DNA of 64,000 bases. It comes from Tranquillimonas sp964472855. GTDB taxonomy: Bacteria; Pseudomonadota; Alphaproteobacteria; Rhodobacterales; Rhodobacteraceae. Below, piece by piece: positions 1 through 8,312 of this stretch. The notes under the pieces were generated by a model. That model did no database searches and was not told the origin of the DNA. It saw nothing but the letters and a program-made list of their open reading frames with translations. The translations under genes were made by a program, and so were the position numbers. The stretch's first letter is position 1; each line of letters starts with the position of its first letter. Location of the stretch: NCBI GenBank assembly GCA_964472855.1, contig CAYYMJ010000005.1:1-64000 (forward strand), read 5' to 3'.

Positions 1-198
1 TGCGCCACCGCTACCGCCGCCTGTGACGCCATGGCGCTTCGCGTCAGGCCCTTGGGTCACCCGAGGTTTGCTGAAATCATGGATCGCGGCGCGGCAGGTG
101 ACGCCGCCCCGATCAAGCCAAACGCGAAGCGCCGCAGGCCAGCCCGCCCCGGCGGCGCCTGACCCCGGCGGCATCGGCCGTCCCCACGTCGGCCGGCT
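1..198. other. left-edge stretch, no gene assigned
   Basis: A short plus-strand frame enters from the left edge and stops at 24-26, and another runs to a stop at 160-162. Neither piece is long enough to match to a family, so either could be the tail of a gene outside the window or chance. The minus strand shows no frame that I recognise. Nothing here is claimed. Confidence 0.3.
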
Positions 199-1002
199 TC
201 AGCCGCAGCCCGCAATCTCGACCGCGCCGTTCTGGCCCAGCACCGTCAGGCGCACGCCCGCGCGGTCGAAGGCCACCGCGCCGCCGTCCAGCGACGACAC
301 ATCGACGCTGGCCGTGAACCGGCCGCCCTGCCGGGCGACATCGGCGGTCGACACCCACAGGTCGGCATTGCCAAGCTCGACCACCGCAAACTCGGCGCCG
401 CCCACCGACGGCAGTTGCAGGCTGGTGTTCAGTGTGATGCCATCGTCAGCCGGCCCGAGGTCGCAGTCCATCGACCCGGCCTGCGCCTCGGCGGCCGAAA
501 GGGGCCGGTCGGCAAGCGCCGCCTCGATCCGCATGTCGTGCCGCCCGCTGGTCGCCGGCAACGCGGCGCGCACATCGGCATTGAAGGGCACACAGATCTC
601 TTCGCAGACGCCGATGCTGATACTGGCCTCCAGAAAGGCCGGCGCGTCGTCTTGCGCAAGCTCGAACTCCATCGGCAGGATAAGGTAGTCCATGTATCCG
701 ACCGAGGCATAGCCGTTCGACCGGATCACCTGCGGCACCGGCCAGTGGATGGTGACGCCCAGCAGGTTGTCGGACCCGGCAAAGTCGAACTGCGGCGGAA
801 TGCCAACCTCGCCCGGGGCGCGCCAATAGGTGTGCCAGCCCGGCGCCATCTCGACCCGCAGCGCCGCCATGTGCCGTCCGTCGGCGGCCCGCCAGCCCGG
901 CAGAAAATCGACCCGCGCCACAGCGCCGTCCGATCCGGCCAGCGCCGGCAGGGCGGCAGTTATGGCAAGGGCCGCGAGGCCGGCTTTTGCAAATGCTTGC
1001 AT
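199..1002 (-). CDS. periplasmic DsbD N-terminal-domain-like protein
   Basis: This 267-residue protein looks like the stand-alone relatives of the periplasmic N-terminal domain of thiol:disulfide interchange protein DsbD. I chose the ATG at 1002 because it opens with a clear signal peptide (residues 1-23, cleavage near ALPALAG), whereas an upstream in-frame start would add a polar, unlikely leader. Two cysteines sit in GVCEEICVPF (Cys133 and Cys137), the family hallmark; GWHTYWRAPGEVG (about 55-67) is also typical. The family role is passing reducing equivalents to periplasmic partners, perhaps in cytochrome or oxidase maturation. The partner here is unknown. It is divergent from the yqgE-like gene, with 116 bp between starts. 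Confidence 0.82.
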   Translation of the reverse strand: MQAFAKAGLAALAITAALPALAGSDGAVARVDFLPGWRAADGRHMAALRVEMAPGWHTYWRAPGEVGIPPQFDFAGSDNLLGVTIHWPVPQVIRSNGYASVGYMDYLILPMEFELAQDDAPAFLEASISIGVCEEICVPFNADVRAALPATSGRHDMRIEAALADRPLSAAEAQAGSMDCDLGPADDGITLNTSLQLPSVGGAEFAVVELGNADLWVSTADVARQGGRFTASVDVSSLDGGAVAFDRAGVRLTVLGQNGAVEIAGCG

Positions 1003-1118
1003 GGCGGCGAAACTGGCCCCGGCGGCGGCGATTGTGAAGTCACAATCGGGCGATGGCGGCGGACCCGAGCCACGGCACCCCCTTGAATGCGCGGGCGCGT
1101 CTGTCAACATGCAGGAAC

Positions 1119-1676
1119 ATGGACACGCTGACCGGAAAGATCCTCATCGCCATGCCGGGCATGGGCGACCCGCGCTTTGAGCACAGCGTCGTGGTCATGT
1201 GCGCCCATTCGGACGAGGGCGCGATGGGGCTGATCGTCAACAAGCCGGCCGACGATATCTCGTTGGGCGAGTTGCTGAAGCAATTGTCGATTGCGACGCG
1301 CGGGCCTGCGTCGGGCGGCAAGGTGCATTTCGGTGGGCCGGTCGAGCATGGGCGCGGCTTCGTGCTGCACAGCCCCGACTATGACGGCAACAGCTCGACC
1401 CTGCATGTCAGCGACGATTTCGGCATGACCGCCACGCTGGACGTGCTGGAAGACATTGCCAGCGGCAAGGGTCCCAAGCGGGCGATCCTGGCGCTGGGCT
1501 ATGCCGGCTGGGGGCCGGGACAGCTGGAGGATGAGATCGCCGGCAACGGCTGGCTGACCGCCGACGCCGACGCCGCGATCGTGTTTTCCGACACCGACAC
1601 CGACAAATGGTCGCGCGCCCTGAACGGGCTGGGCATCGACCCGCTGACCCTGTCGGCAGCAGCCGGGCGCGCCTGA
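1119..1676 (+). CDS. YqgE/AlgH family protein
   Basis: The 185-residue product matches the YqgE/AlgH (DUF179) family from end to end. It opens with LTGKILIAMPGMGDPRFE and holds the conserved GAMGLIVNKP and VHFGGPVE segments. An upstream in-frame ATG at 1053 exists, but family members begin right before the LTGK motif, so ATG 1119 is preferred. The biochemical role is not firmly established in the family; it has been linked to alginate regulation in Pseudomonas and is widely conserved in Proteobacteria. It is cytoplasmic, with no signal peptide or membrane segment. It converges on the TsaC gene across 153 bp that hold no recognisable gene. Confidence 0.9.
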   Translation: MDTLTGKILIAMPGMGDPRFEHSVVVMCAHSDEGAMGLIVNKPADDISLGELLKQLSIATRGPASGGKVHFGGPVEHGRGFVLHSPDYDGNSSTLHVSDDFGMTATLDVLEDIASGKGPKRAILALGYAGWGPGQLEDEIAGNGWLTADADAAIVFSDTDTDKWSRALNGLGIDPLTLSAAAGRA

Positions 1677-1829
1677 GCCGCCGGGCCGGGGTGCCGCCGC
1701 GCAGTGGTGCCAAAGCGTTTCGCGTTTGACCTGACCCGCTATCGTGCTTGCCGAAATTCCTGAAGCGTCACGTATCCCCCGACGCGACAAACTCTTTGGT
1801 TTCAGGCAGCGTTGGCGGGGGCTGCGGGT

Positions 1830-2801
1830 TCAGCCCGAAACGCCTTGGTCGCCGCCTGGCGCAGCGCGCGGCGCAGCGGCCCGTTCCAGACGGTCGTTGA
1901 TGGCCAGTCCAACCCCGGTTGCCGGGATCGGTGACACCGCGATTCGGCTGGCGCGCCCGTCCAGTTCGCGCAGCGCGTGAAACAGATTGGCCGCCGCCTC
2001 GGTCAGGTCGCCGCCCGGCGACAGGTTGAGATCGGCCGTCACCGGGCCAAAGCCCAGCAGCATCTCGCCCGGCGCCGGCGTGGTCACGTTCAGGCGCAGC
2101 GCCGCCCGGGGCGCGTAATGCGACCGCAGTTGCCCCGGCGCGGTGGGGCCGTCCGGGCCGGCGGCGGTGGACAGGGCAAGGCCGTGGCCCAGCGCGGCCG
2201 CAATGGCCTCGGCCGGCAGGCCGCCGGGGCGCAGGATGCGGGGCGGGCCGGATATGTCGACGATGGTCGATTCAAGGCCCACCGCGCAGTTGCCGCCGTC
2301 AAGCACCGCGTCGATCCGCCCGCCCAGCCCCGCAAGCACATGCGCGGCCCGCGTCGGGCTGAGCTGTCCCGACGGGTTGGCGCTGGGCGCCGCCACGGGG
2401 ATGCCGGCGGTCTGCAACAGGTCGCGGGCCAGCGCGTGCGCCGGCACCCGCAGCGCCACCGTCGGCAGGCCGGCGGTGACCAGCGCCGACAGCCCGCTGC
2501 CGGGGCGCAGCGGCGCCACCAGCGTCAGCGGGCCGGGCCAGAAGGCGGCGGCCAGCCGCGCGCCCACATCGCCCAGATCGGCCAGTTCGCCCGCCAGCCC
2601 GGCCGAGGCAACATGCACGATCAGCGGGTTGAACTGCGGCCGGGCCTTGGCGGCATAGATGGCCGCGACCGCGCGGTCCGACCGGGCATCGGCGCCCAGG
2701 CCATACACCGTCTCGGTCGGAAAGGCGCACAGCCCCCCGGCGCGCAGCATTTCTGCCGCGGCTGCGATACCGGCTCTGTCATTGGCGAGAACCCGCGTAA
2801 T
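1830..2801 (-). CDS. L-threonylcarbamoyladenylate synthase (TsaC/Sua5 type)
   Basis: This makes the threonylcarbamoyl-AMP used to build t6A37 on ANN-decoding tRNAs. The YrdC domain shows AFPTETVYGLGA, KARPQFNPL and APSANPSG, and a C-terminal Sua5 domain follows, so this is the long Sua5 architecture. The first ATG (2750) falls inside the first helix of the domain. Reading upstream in frame adds a family-like N-terminus and reaches an ATT codon at 2799-2801 preceded by GGGAGGAG at a good distance, with no ATG, GTG or TTG available between. I therefore extend the gene to ATT, giving about 323 residues. Function is secure; the start is an inference. Confidence 0.85.
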   Translation of the reverse strand: MTRVLANDRAGIAAAAEMLRAGGLCAFPTETVYGLGADARSDRAVAAIYAAKARPQFNPLIVHVASAGLAGELADLGDVGARLAAAFWPGPLTLVAPLRPGSGLSALVTAGLPTVALRVPAHALARDLLQTAGIPVAAPSANPSGQLSPTRAAHVLAGLGGRIDAVLDGGNCAVGLESTIVDISGPPRILRPGGLPAEAIAAALGHGLALSTAAGPDGPTAPGQLRSHYAPRAALRLNVTTPAPGEMLLGFGPVTADLNLSPGGDLTEAAANLFHALRELDGRASRIAVSPIPATGVGLAINDRLERAAAPRAAPGGDQGVSG

Positions 2802-2923
2802 TGTCGCTCCTCCCGGCGGAACGCGGCGTAGTGGTTGCCCGGCAACCGGTCGCGGCGCATTTTCAATTCCGGGATAGGTAAGCCGGCACGCGGTGATTTG
2901 AAAGTGCCGACAGCGGAGTCGTC

Positions 2924-4630
2924 ATGTCGTACAGGGCCCCCACGAAAGAGTTTTCATTCCTGCTGAACGACATCCTGTCGCTGGGCGATCTGTCGACAAC
3001 CGCGCGTTTCGCCGACGCGACGCCGGACGTTGTCGATGCGGTTCTGACCGAAGCCGCGCGGATGTGCGACGACATTCTTGCGCCGCTTCAGCGCCAGGGC
3101 GACCTGCACCCGGCCCATCTGGAAAACGGTGTCGTGCGCACCCCGCCCGGCTTTGCCGACGGCTACCGCGCCATCGCCGACGGCGGCTGGACCGGCATAA
3201 CCGCCAGCACCGCGCACGGGGGCATGGCGCTGCCGCAGACGGTGGCCACCGCCGTCAACGACATGATGTCGGGTGCCTGCCTTGCGCTGCAACTGAACCC
3301 GCTGATGAGCCAGGGCCAGATCGAGGCGATCGAGGCCCATGCCAGCCCGGAATTGCAGGCCATCTATCTGCCCAAGCTGATCTCGGGCGAATGGTCGGGC
3401 ACCATGAACCTGACCGAGCCTCAGGCGGGCTCGGACGTCGGGGCGCTGCGCAGCCGGGCCGAGCCTGCGGGCGACGGCAGCTACCGGGTGACCGGCCAGA
3501 AGATCTTCATCTCGTGGGCCGACAATGATTTCACCGAAAACGTGGTGCATCTGGTGCTGGCGCGGCTGCCCGATGCTCCGCCCGGCAGCAAGGGCATCAG
3601 CCTGTTCCTGGTGCCCAAACGCATCCCGCGCGAAGACGGCGCGCCCGGGACCGCCAACAGCCTTGGGCCGGTCAGTCTGGAACACAAGCTGGGCCTGCAC
3701 GGCTCGCCCACGGCGGTGATGCAGTTCGACGCGGCGACCGGCTGGATGGTGGGGCAGCCCAACAACGGGCTGGCGGCGATGTTCACCATGATGAACAACG
3801 CCCGGCTTGGCGTTGGGGTGCAGGGTATCGGCACGGCCGAGGGCGCCTATCAGCATGCGCTGGCCTATGCGCGCGAACGCCGGCAGGGCAAGGCGCCCGA
3901 CACCGGCAGCATCATCGACCATGCCGACGTGCGCCGCATGCTGACCACGATGAAGGCCGACCTGTTCGCGGCCCGGGCCATCGCGCTGGCCTGTGCCTTC
4001 GCGATCGACATGGAGGCGGCAACCGGCGACACCGCCTGGCGCGACCGCGCCGGGCTGCTGACGCCTATCGCCAAGGCGTTTGGCACCGACATCGGGGCCG
4101 AGGTTTGCCATATGGGCGTGCAGGTTCATGGCGGCATGGGGTTCATCGAAGAAACCGGCGCCGCGCAATATTCCCGCGATGTGCGCGTCACCTCGATCTA
4201 CGAAGGCACCAATGGCATCCAGTCGATGGACCTTGTCGGCCGCAAGCTGGCCGACGGCGGCGCGGCGCTGTTCGACCTGATCGACGAGCTTCAGGCGCGG
4301 GCCGAAGCCGCGCGCGCCGCCAGCGACGATCTGGCCGGGCGGGTCTGGGACGCCGCCGAATCGCTGCGCGAGGCCGGCGAGTGGATGGTCGAGCAGGGCC
4401 TGCAGGACCGTTTCGCCGGCGCCGCGCCCTTCCTGCGCGCCTGTGGCCGGGTGCTGGGCGCGCATTTCCACCTTGCTGCCGCCGTTGTGGCCGGGTCCGG
4501 CACGCCGCGCTGGGCCATGGCCGAGTTCTACATTCGCCGGCTGTTGCCCGAGCATATCGGGCTGCTGGCCCATGCCCGCGAGGGCGCGGACGGGCTTTAT
4601 GCCCTGTCGCCCGACGATTTCGCCGCCTGA
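2924..4630 (+). CDS. acyl-CoA dehydrogenase
   Basis: This 568-residue flavoprotein has the three-domain acyl-CoA dehydrogenase fold with an extra C-terminal acyl-CoA dehydrogenase-associated domain (about residues 470-568). The FAD/substrate segment MNLTEPQAGSDVGALR and the C-terminal signature SIYEGTNGIQSMDLVGRKL are intact; the glutamate near residue 427 is the expected catalytic base. It probably oxidises a medium or long acyl-CoA to the 2-enoyl-CoA, passing electrons to ETF; the chain length cannot be read from sequence. ETF:ubiquinone oxidoreductase is encoded at 12468. The stop overlaps the ATG of the next gene by one base (TGATG), so the two are translationally coupled. Confidence 0.95.
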   Translation: MSYRAPTKEFSFLLNDILSLGDLSTTARFADATPDVVDAVLTEAARMCDDILAPLQRQGDLHPAHLENGVVRTPPGFADGYRAIADGGWTGITASTAHGGMALPQTVATAVNDMMSGACLALQLNPLMSQGQIEAIEAHASPELQAIYLPKLISGEWSGTMNLTEPQAGSDVGALRSRAEPAGDGSYRVTGQKIFISWADNDFTENVVHLVLARLPDAPPGSKGISLFLVPKRIPREDGAPGTANSLGPVSLEHKLGLHGSPTAVMQFDAATGWMVGQPNNGLAAMFTMMNNARLGVGVQGIGTAEGAYQHALAYARERRQGKAPDTGSIIDHADVRRMLTTMKADLFAARAIALACAFAIDMEAATGDTAWRDRAGLLTPIAKAFGTDIGAEVCHMGVQVHGGMGFIEETGAAQYSRDVRVTSIYEGTNGIQSMDLVGRKLADGGAALFDLIDELQARAEAARAASDDLAGRVWDAAESLREAGEWMVEQGLQDRFAGAAPFLRACGRVLGAHFHLAAAVVAGSGTPRWAMAEFYIRRLLPEHIGLLAHAREGADGLYALSPDDFAA

Positions 4631-5682
4631 TGGATGGCACAACCAACCCGATCGTGACGCCGTGGCCCGAGCCTCCGGCCCGTGGCGAGGTGACCGAGGT
4701 TGCCGACGGCATCCTGTGGATCCGCCTGCCGCTGCCGATGGAACTGGACCATGTGAATGTCTATGCGCTGGACGATGGCGCCGATGGGTGGAGCGTGGTC
4801 GACACCGGTTTTGACTCGGGCCTGACCCGCGACATATGGGACGCGCTGCTTGCCGGGCCTCTGGGCGGGCGCCCGGTGCACCGGCTGATCGGAACCCACC
4901 ATCACCCCGACCATATCGGGCTGGCCGGCTGGTTTCAGGGTCACGGCGCCGAACTGGCCATGTCGCGCACCGGCTGGCTGATGGCGCGGATGCTGACGCT
5001 GGACGACCAGGCGCTGCCCACCGACGAAACGCTGGCCTTCTGGGCCTCGGCGGGGATGGAGCCGCGCATTCTGGCCGAACGCCGCCACCAGCGCCCGTTC
5101 AACTTTGCCGACATCGTGGCGCCCATGCCGCTGGGTTATACCCGCCTGCAAGAGGGCGGCACGCTGCAGGCTGCCGGGCGCGAATGGGACATTCGCATGG
5201 GCGACGGCCACGCGCCCGAACATGTGACCTTGTGGAGCCACGACGGCACGCTGGTTATCGGCGGCGACCAGTTGCTGCCCAAAATCTCGCCCAATATCGG
5301 CGTCTACGCCACCGAGCCGGCCGCCGACCCGCTGGGCGACTGGCTGGCCGCCTGCACGCGGCTGAAGCCCCACGCGACACAGGAACAGCTGGTGTTGCCC
5401 GGCCACAAGCTGCCCTATCGCGGCTTGCCGCTGCGCATGGCCCAGCTTGAGGGCAACCATTTCGGGGCGCTGAAACGGCTCGAGGCCTTCCTCGAAACCC
5501 CGCGCACGGCCGGCGAATGTTTTCCGCCGCTGTTCAACCGACGCATTCGTGATGGCGAATACGGCCTGGCGCTGGTCGAATCGATGGCCCATTGCCTGCA
5601 TCTTTGGCATCTTGGCCGGGCGACCCGGCAGCGCCGCGACGACGGGGCGTGGCTGTGGCAGGCAAGGGGGGCCGAGGATTGA
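4630..5682 (+). CDS. MBL-fold metallo-hydrolase
   Basis: The 350-residue protein is a metallo-beta-lactamase-fold hydrolase. The zinc motif THHHPDHIG lies near residues 88-96, with further likely ligands in GDGHAPEH, IGGDQLLP and VLPGHKLPY. The family includes glyoxalase II-like thioesterases and lactonases. Its position right behind an acyl-CoA dehydrogenase, and the C-terminal winged-helix-like tail seen in LACTB2-type proteins, make a thioesterase-like role plausible but unproven. The ATG at 4630 overlaps the dehydrogenase stop by one base, and the DUF6173 gene begins two bases after this stop, so the three form one operon. Confidence 0.9.
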   Translation: MDGTTNPIVTPWPEPPARGEVTEVADGILWIRLPLPMELDHVNVYALDDGADGWSVVDTGFDSGLTRDIWDALLAGPLGGRPVHRLIGTHHHPDHIGLAGWFQGHGAELAMSRTGWLMARMLTLDDQALPTDETLAFWASAGMEPRILAERRHQRPFNFADIVAPMPLGYTRLQEGGTLQAAGREWDIRMGDGHAPEHVTLWSHDGTLVIGGDQLLPKISPNIGVYATEPAADPLGDWLAACTRLKPHATQEQLVLPGHKLPYRGLPLRMAQLEGNHFGALKRLEAFLETPRTAGECFPPLFNRRIRDGEYGLALVESMAHCLHLWHLGRATRQRRDDGAWLWQARGAED

Positions 5683-5684
5683 CG

Positions 5685-6152
5685 ATGAAGACCGAGATTT
5701 CCACGTCGGCCGAGGCGGCCGAGGCCGGCGCGATCCCGCGCGCCCACGTTGTGCATACCGACCCCAAGGCCGAAACCACCGAGAAAAAGCCATTGCCCAA
5801 GGCGGTCGCCGCCCGGCCGGTGGCGCAGAAAAGCCCCGCGGAATGGGCCTATCAGCGGCTGGTCCTGTATATCCAGAATTTCGAAAAGCAGCTCGACAGC
5901 CAGCACGAGGTTGCCATGGGCTTTGTCGGCGGCGCCGCCGGGGTGCTGCGGATCGAGGGCATGGGTTTTTTCGACCCCGACATCATCAGCTTTTATGGCC
6001 GCGATCCCGCCGGCGCCCGCACCCAGCTGGTGCAGCATGTCAGCCAGCTGAACGTGTTCCTGCGGGCCCTGCCCAAGGAAATCGCCGCAGACGAACCGCG
6101 CCGGATAGGCTTTCGGCTGGCCGAGGATCTGGAAGACGGTGCCGGCGACTGA
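5685..6152 (+). CDS. DUF6173 family protein
   Basis: This 155-residue protein resembles a family of unknown function (DUF6173) that commonly follows the acyl-CoA dehydrogenase/MBL pair in Rhodobacteraceae. The first 50 residues are polar, Ala/Lys/Glu-rich and probably disordered. The conserved part begins at KSPAEWAYQRLVLYIQNFEK and continues through EVAMGFVGGAAGVLRIEGMGFFD. No signal peptide or membrane helix is seen. The start at 5685 was chosen because a purine-rich AAGGGGGG lies just upstream and the frame from an earlier ATG would run deep into the previous gene. No function is assigned. Confidence 0.8.
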   Translation: MKTEISTSAEAAEAGAIPRAHVVHTDPKAETTEKKPLPKAVAARPVAQKSPAEWAYQRLVLYIQNFEKQLDSQHEVAMGFVGGAAGVLRIEGMGFFDPDIISFYGRDPAGARTQLVQHVSQLNVFLRALPKEIAADEPRRIGFRLAEDLEDGAGD

Positions 6153-6229
6153 CTGCGGCGCTCTGCCCCCCGTGACAGCGGCGCGCAAATCGTCTATCGG
6201 GACGATAACACTGACAAGGGAATGATTTG

Positions 6230-6364
6230 ATGGCAGATCACACGCACGGCACCATGAACACCAATGCTCAGGAAAAGACCTTCAACGGCTTCGTCACCTT
6301 CGTGTCGCGGGCGGTCGTGGTCATCATTGTCGGGCTGGCCCTGCTGGCAATGATCAACGGATGA
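6230..6364 (+). CDS. aa3-type cytochrome c oxidase subunit IV
   Basis: A 44-residue membrane protein: a polar N-terminus (MADHTHGTMNTNAQEKTFNG) followed by one transmembrane helix, FVTFVSRAVVVIIVGLALLA. This matches the small bacterial subunit IV of aa3-type cytochrome c oxidase (COX4_pro_2 family), known from the Paracoccus and Rhodobacter enzymes. The catalytic subunits are not in this window. The ATG of the following lipoprotein overlaps its stop by four bases (ATGA, 6361-6364), so translation is probably coupled. The gene is easily missed because of its size. The ATG at 6230 overlaps an in-frame-unrelated TGA. Confidence 0.88.
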   Translation: MADHTHGTMNTNAQEKTFNGFVTFVSRAVVVIIVGLALLAMING

Positions 6365-7008
6365 TCCGTTCGCGCCTTTTGTTGCCGCTGCTGATGCTGG
6401 CCGCCGTGGCGCTGGCCGGCTGCTCGGGCGGGATCGACGAGGGCGCCAGCTTTGAAGATATCGCGGCGCGCGCCTATCACAGTGAGGCGCCCGCGTCGCT
6501 GACCTTGTACACGGTCGTGTCGAACAGCGACAATTCGGGCGCCCACACCGCGCTGATGGTCAACGCCTCGCAGCAAGTGCTGTTCGATCCGGCGGGCTCG
6601 TTCAAGCACCCGCAGGTGCCCGAGCGTGGCGATGTGCTGTATGGGTTCACGCCGCGAATCAATCTGGTCTATATCGACTACCACGCCCGCAAGACCTATC
6701 GCGTGTTCGAGCAGACGGTTCAGGTGCCGCCGGACGTGGCCGAGCAGGCGCTGCAACTGGTCATGTCGCACGGGGCGGTGCCGCAGGCCCAGTGTTCGCT
6801 GTCGACCACGTCGATCCTGTCGCAGCTGCCGGGGTTCGAATATATCGGCAGCAACTGGTTCCCGCTGCGGACATCCGAGAAATTCGGCGAATATCCCGGC
6901 GCGACCTTCCGCGTGATCACCGACGAAGATGCCGACGACAACCACGGTGTCATCATGATGGAGCGTGACCGCCTGATCGAGGAAGGCTATCTCGACGTTC
7001 TGGGCTAG
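6361..7008 (+). CDS. conserved lipoprotein of unknown function
   Basis: The 215-residue protein starts with a lipoprotein signal peptide; the lipobox LAGC places the lipidated cysteine at about residue 21, so the mature protein should be membrane-anchored. The body is not assigned to a family I can name with confidence. It has two further cysteine-poor regions and an acidic C-terminus. Its start overlaps the stop of the oxidase subunit IV gene by four bases, which suggests a role tied to the membrane or to oxidase assembly, but that is only inferred from position. Next downstream is a decayed azlC fragment on the opposite strand. Confidence 0.75.
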   Translation: MIRSRLLLPLLMLAAVALAGCSGGIDEGASFEDIAARAYHSEAPASLTLYTVVSNSDNSGAHTALMVNASQQVLFDPAGSFKHPQVPERGDVLYGFTPRINLVYIDYHARKTYRVFEQTVQVPPDVAEQALQLVMSHGAVPQAQCSLSTTSILSQLPGFEYIGSNWFPLRTSEKFGEYPGATFRVITDEDADDNHGVIMMERDRLIEEGYLDVLG

Positions 7009-7043
7009 GGCGCGTCGTGTTCAACTTGAATCACTGGTCGCTG

Positions 7044-7381
7044 TCACAAGGGCGCCAGCCCCGGATGCGGCGCCCGCGCCGCCGAATACATCGCCATCCG
7101 CAGGTTGACCGTCGGCGCCACCGCCAGCCCGATCGCGACGGGCGCGGCCGCGATCATCGGTTGCAGCGCCGCGAACGGGCCGCCCCGGCGATCAGCAACA
7201 CCGCGAACCCGATGATCTGCGGCACGCTCAGACCGGCCTCGGCGGCACGCACGCCGCAATTCATCCCGAACGCTGCCAGCACATCGCGAACCGTGCCAGC
7301 ACATCCCGAACCGTGCCAGAAAAACGCCAGCCCGGCGGGCGCGCCGGCCCGAAACGCGGATTTCGGGTTAGCGTCGGTCAT
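7044..7381 (-). pseudogene. azlC: decayed AzlC-family branched-chain amino acid permease fragment
   Basis: The minus strand encodes pieces of the N-terminal half of an AzlC permease in two frames. The first frame (from ATG 7381) reads SAFRAGAPAGLAFF, then an abnormal insert, then AAEAGLSVPQIIGFAV and LLIAGAA. After an apparent one-base loss near 7185 the family sequence resumes in the next frame as FAALQPMI, APVAIGLA and VNLRMAMYSAARAPH, and stops at 7044. The C-terminal half, about 120 residues, is gone. The insert coincides with a 20-bp tandem repeat (7265-7324). Insert, frameshift and truncation together mark a dead gene. Confidence 0.75.
7265..7324. repeat. three tandem 20-bp copies
   Basis: Three head-to-tail 20-bp units lie at 7265-7284, 7285-7304 and 7305-7324. 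The shared core is CGAAC(C)GTGCCAG, and the first and third units carry one to four substitutions. The array falls exactly where the azlC remnant loses the conserved segment after LAFF. Two extra 20-bp units (40 bp) are not a multiple of three. Replication slippage within a gene already free of selection is the simple explanation. Confidence 0.85.
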
Positions 7382-7436
7382 CGGGATGGCCTAGGTTACA
7401 AGGCGGCTCGGGACAGGCAAGGCAGGGGGCGATCAA

Positions 7437-8312
7437 TTGGCCAGGCTGACTGACGTGACGAGATATGTGATCGCGCCCGAACCGGGGCGCGCCGGTTTGA
7501 CGCGCCGCCTGTCGGGGCAGGATCAGGACGGGCAGACGACCGACATCGCGGTGATCGAAGAGCGGCCCCTGACCATCTTTCTCAACAGCCGGGAAATCGT
7601 GACCGCGATGACCATCGGCGATTACCCGGAATATCTGGCGCTGGGCTTTCTCAAGAACCAGAACATGTTGGGGCCGGACGAAACCGTCCTGCGCATCGAC
7701 TATGACGACGAGGTCGAAACCGTCGTGGTGCGCACCGATGGCCCGACACTGGCCGAGGAGCGGCTTGACAAGAAGACCCGAACCTCGGGCTGCGCGGTGG
7801 GCACGGTCTTTGGTGACATGATGGCCGGGCTTGACGGCCTGACCCTGCCACCGGCCGAGGTGCGCGCGTCATGGCTGATGACCCTGTCCGAGGCGATCAA
7901 CCGCACCCCGTCGCTGTATCTCGAAGCCGGGGCGCTGCATGGCACGGTGCTGTGCCGCCAGGACCGGCCGCTGGTGTATATGGAGGATGTCGGGCGCCAC
8001 AATGCCGTCGACAAGATCGCCGGCTGGATGCACAGCGAGGCCGAGGACGGCGCCGACAAGATCCTTTACACCACCGGGCGGCTGACCTCGGAAATGGTGG
8101 TCAAGACCGCGCTGATGGGCATTCCGATTCTGGCGTCGCGCTCGGGCTTTACAGCCGCCGGGGTCGACATCGCCAACCAGGTGGGTCTGACGCTGATCGG
8201 CCGTTTGCGCGGGCGGCGGTATTTCTGCCTTTCGGGGGCCGCGCGGCTGGTGCGCGATATCGACGGCGTCGGCGACGGCGACGGCGCGGCCGGCGATGGC
8301 GGGGCCGGCTGA
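7437..8312 (+). CDS. fdhD: formate dehydrogenase accessory sulfurtransferase FdhD
   Basis: The 291-residue protein is FdhD, which carries sulfur from the IscS cysteine desulfurase to the molybdenum cofactor of formate dehydrogenase. Conserved segments include LTIFLNSREIVTAMTIGDYP, EDVGRHNAVDKI, ILYTTGRLTSEMV and ASRSGFTAAGVDIA. The active loop reads TSGCAVGTVFGD, with one cysteine where E. coli has a CxxC pair. The TTG at 7437 sits behind GGCAGGGGGC; an in-frame GTG at 7455 is the alternative. The C-terminus is an unusual Gly/Asp/Ala tail. It overlaps mobA by 17 bases, forming a molybdenum-cofactor operon with mobA and mobB-moeA. Confidence 0.93.
   Translation: MARLTDVTRYVIAPEPGRAGLTRRLSGQDQDGQTTDIAVIEERPLTIFLNSREIVTAMTIGDYPEYLALGFLKNQNMLGPDETVLRIDYDDEVETVVVRTDGPTLAEERLDKKTRTSGCAVGTVFGDMMAGLDGLTLPPAEVRASWLMTLSEAINRTPSLYLEAGALHGTVLCRQDRPLVYMEDVGRHNAVDKIAGWMHSEAEDGADKILYTTGRLTSEMVVKTALMGIPILASRSGFTAAGVDIANQVGLTLIGRLRGRRYFCLSGAARLVRDIDGVGDGDGAAGDGGAG

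Noticed and set aside
7017..7394. A 125-codon plus-strand frame in the azlC remnant
   Set aside because: It is antisense to the azlC relic and includes the tandem repeat; no family match.
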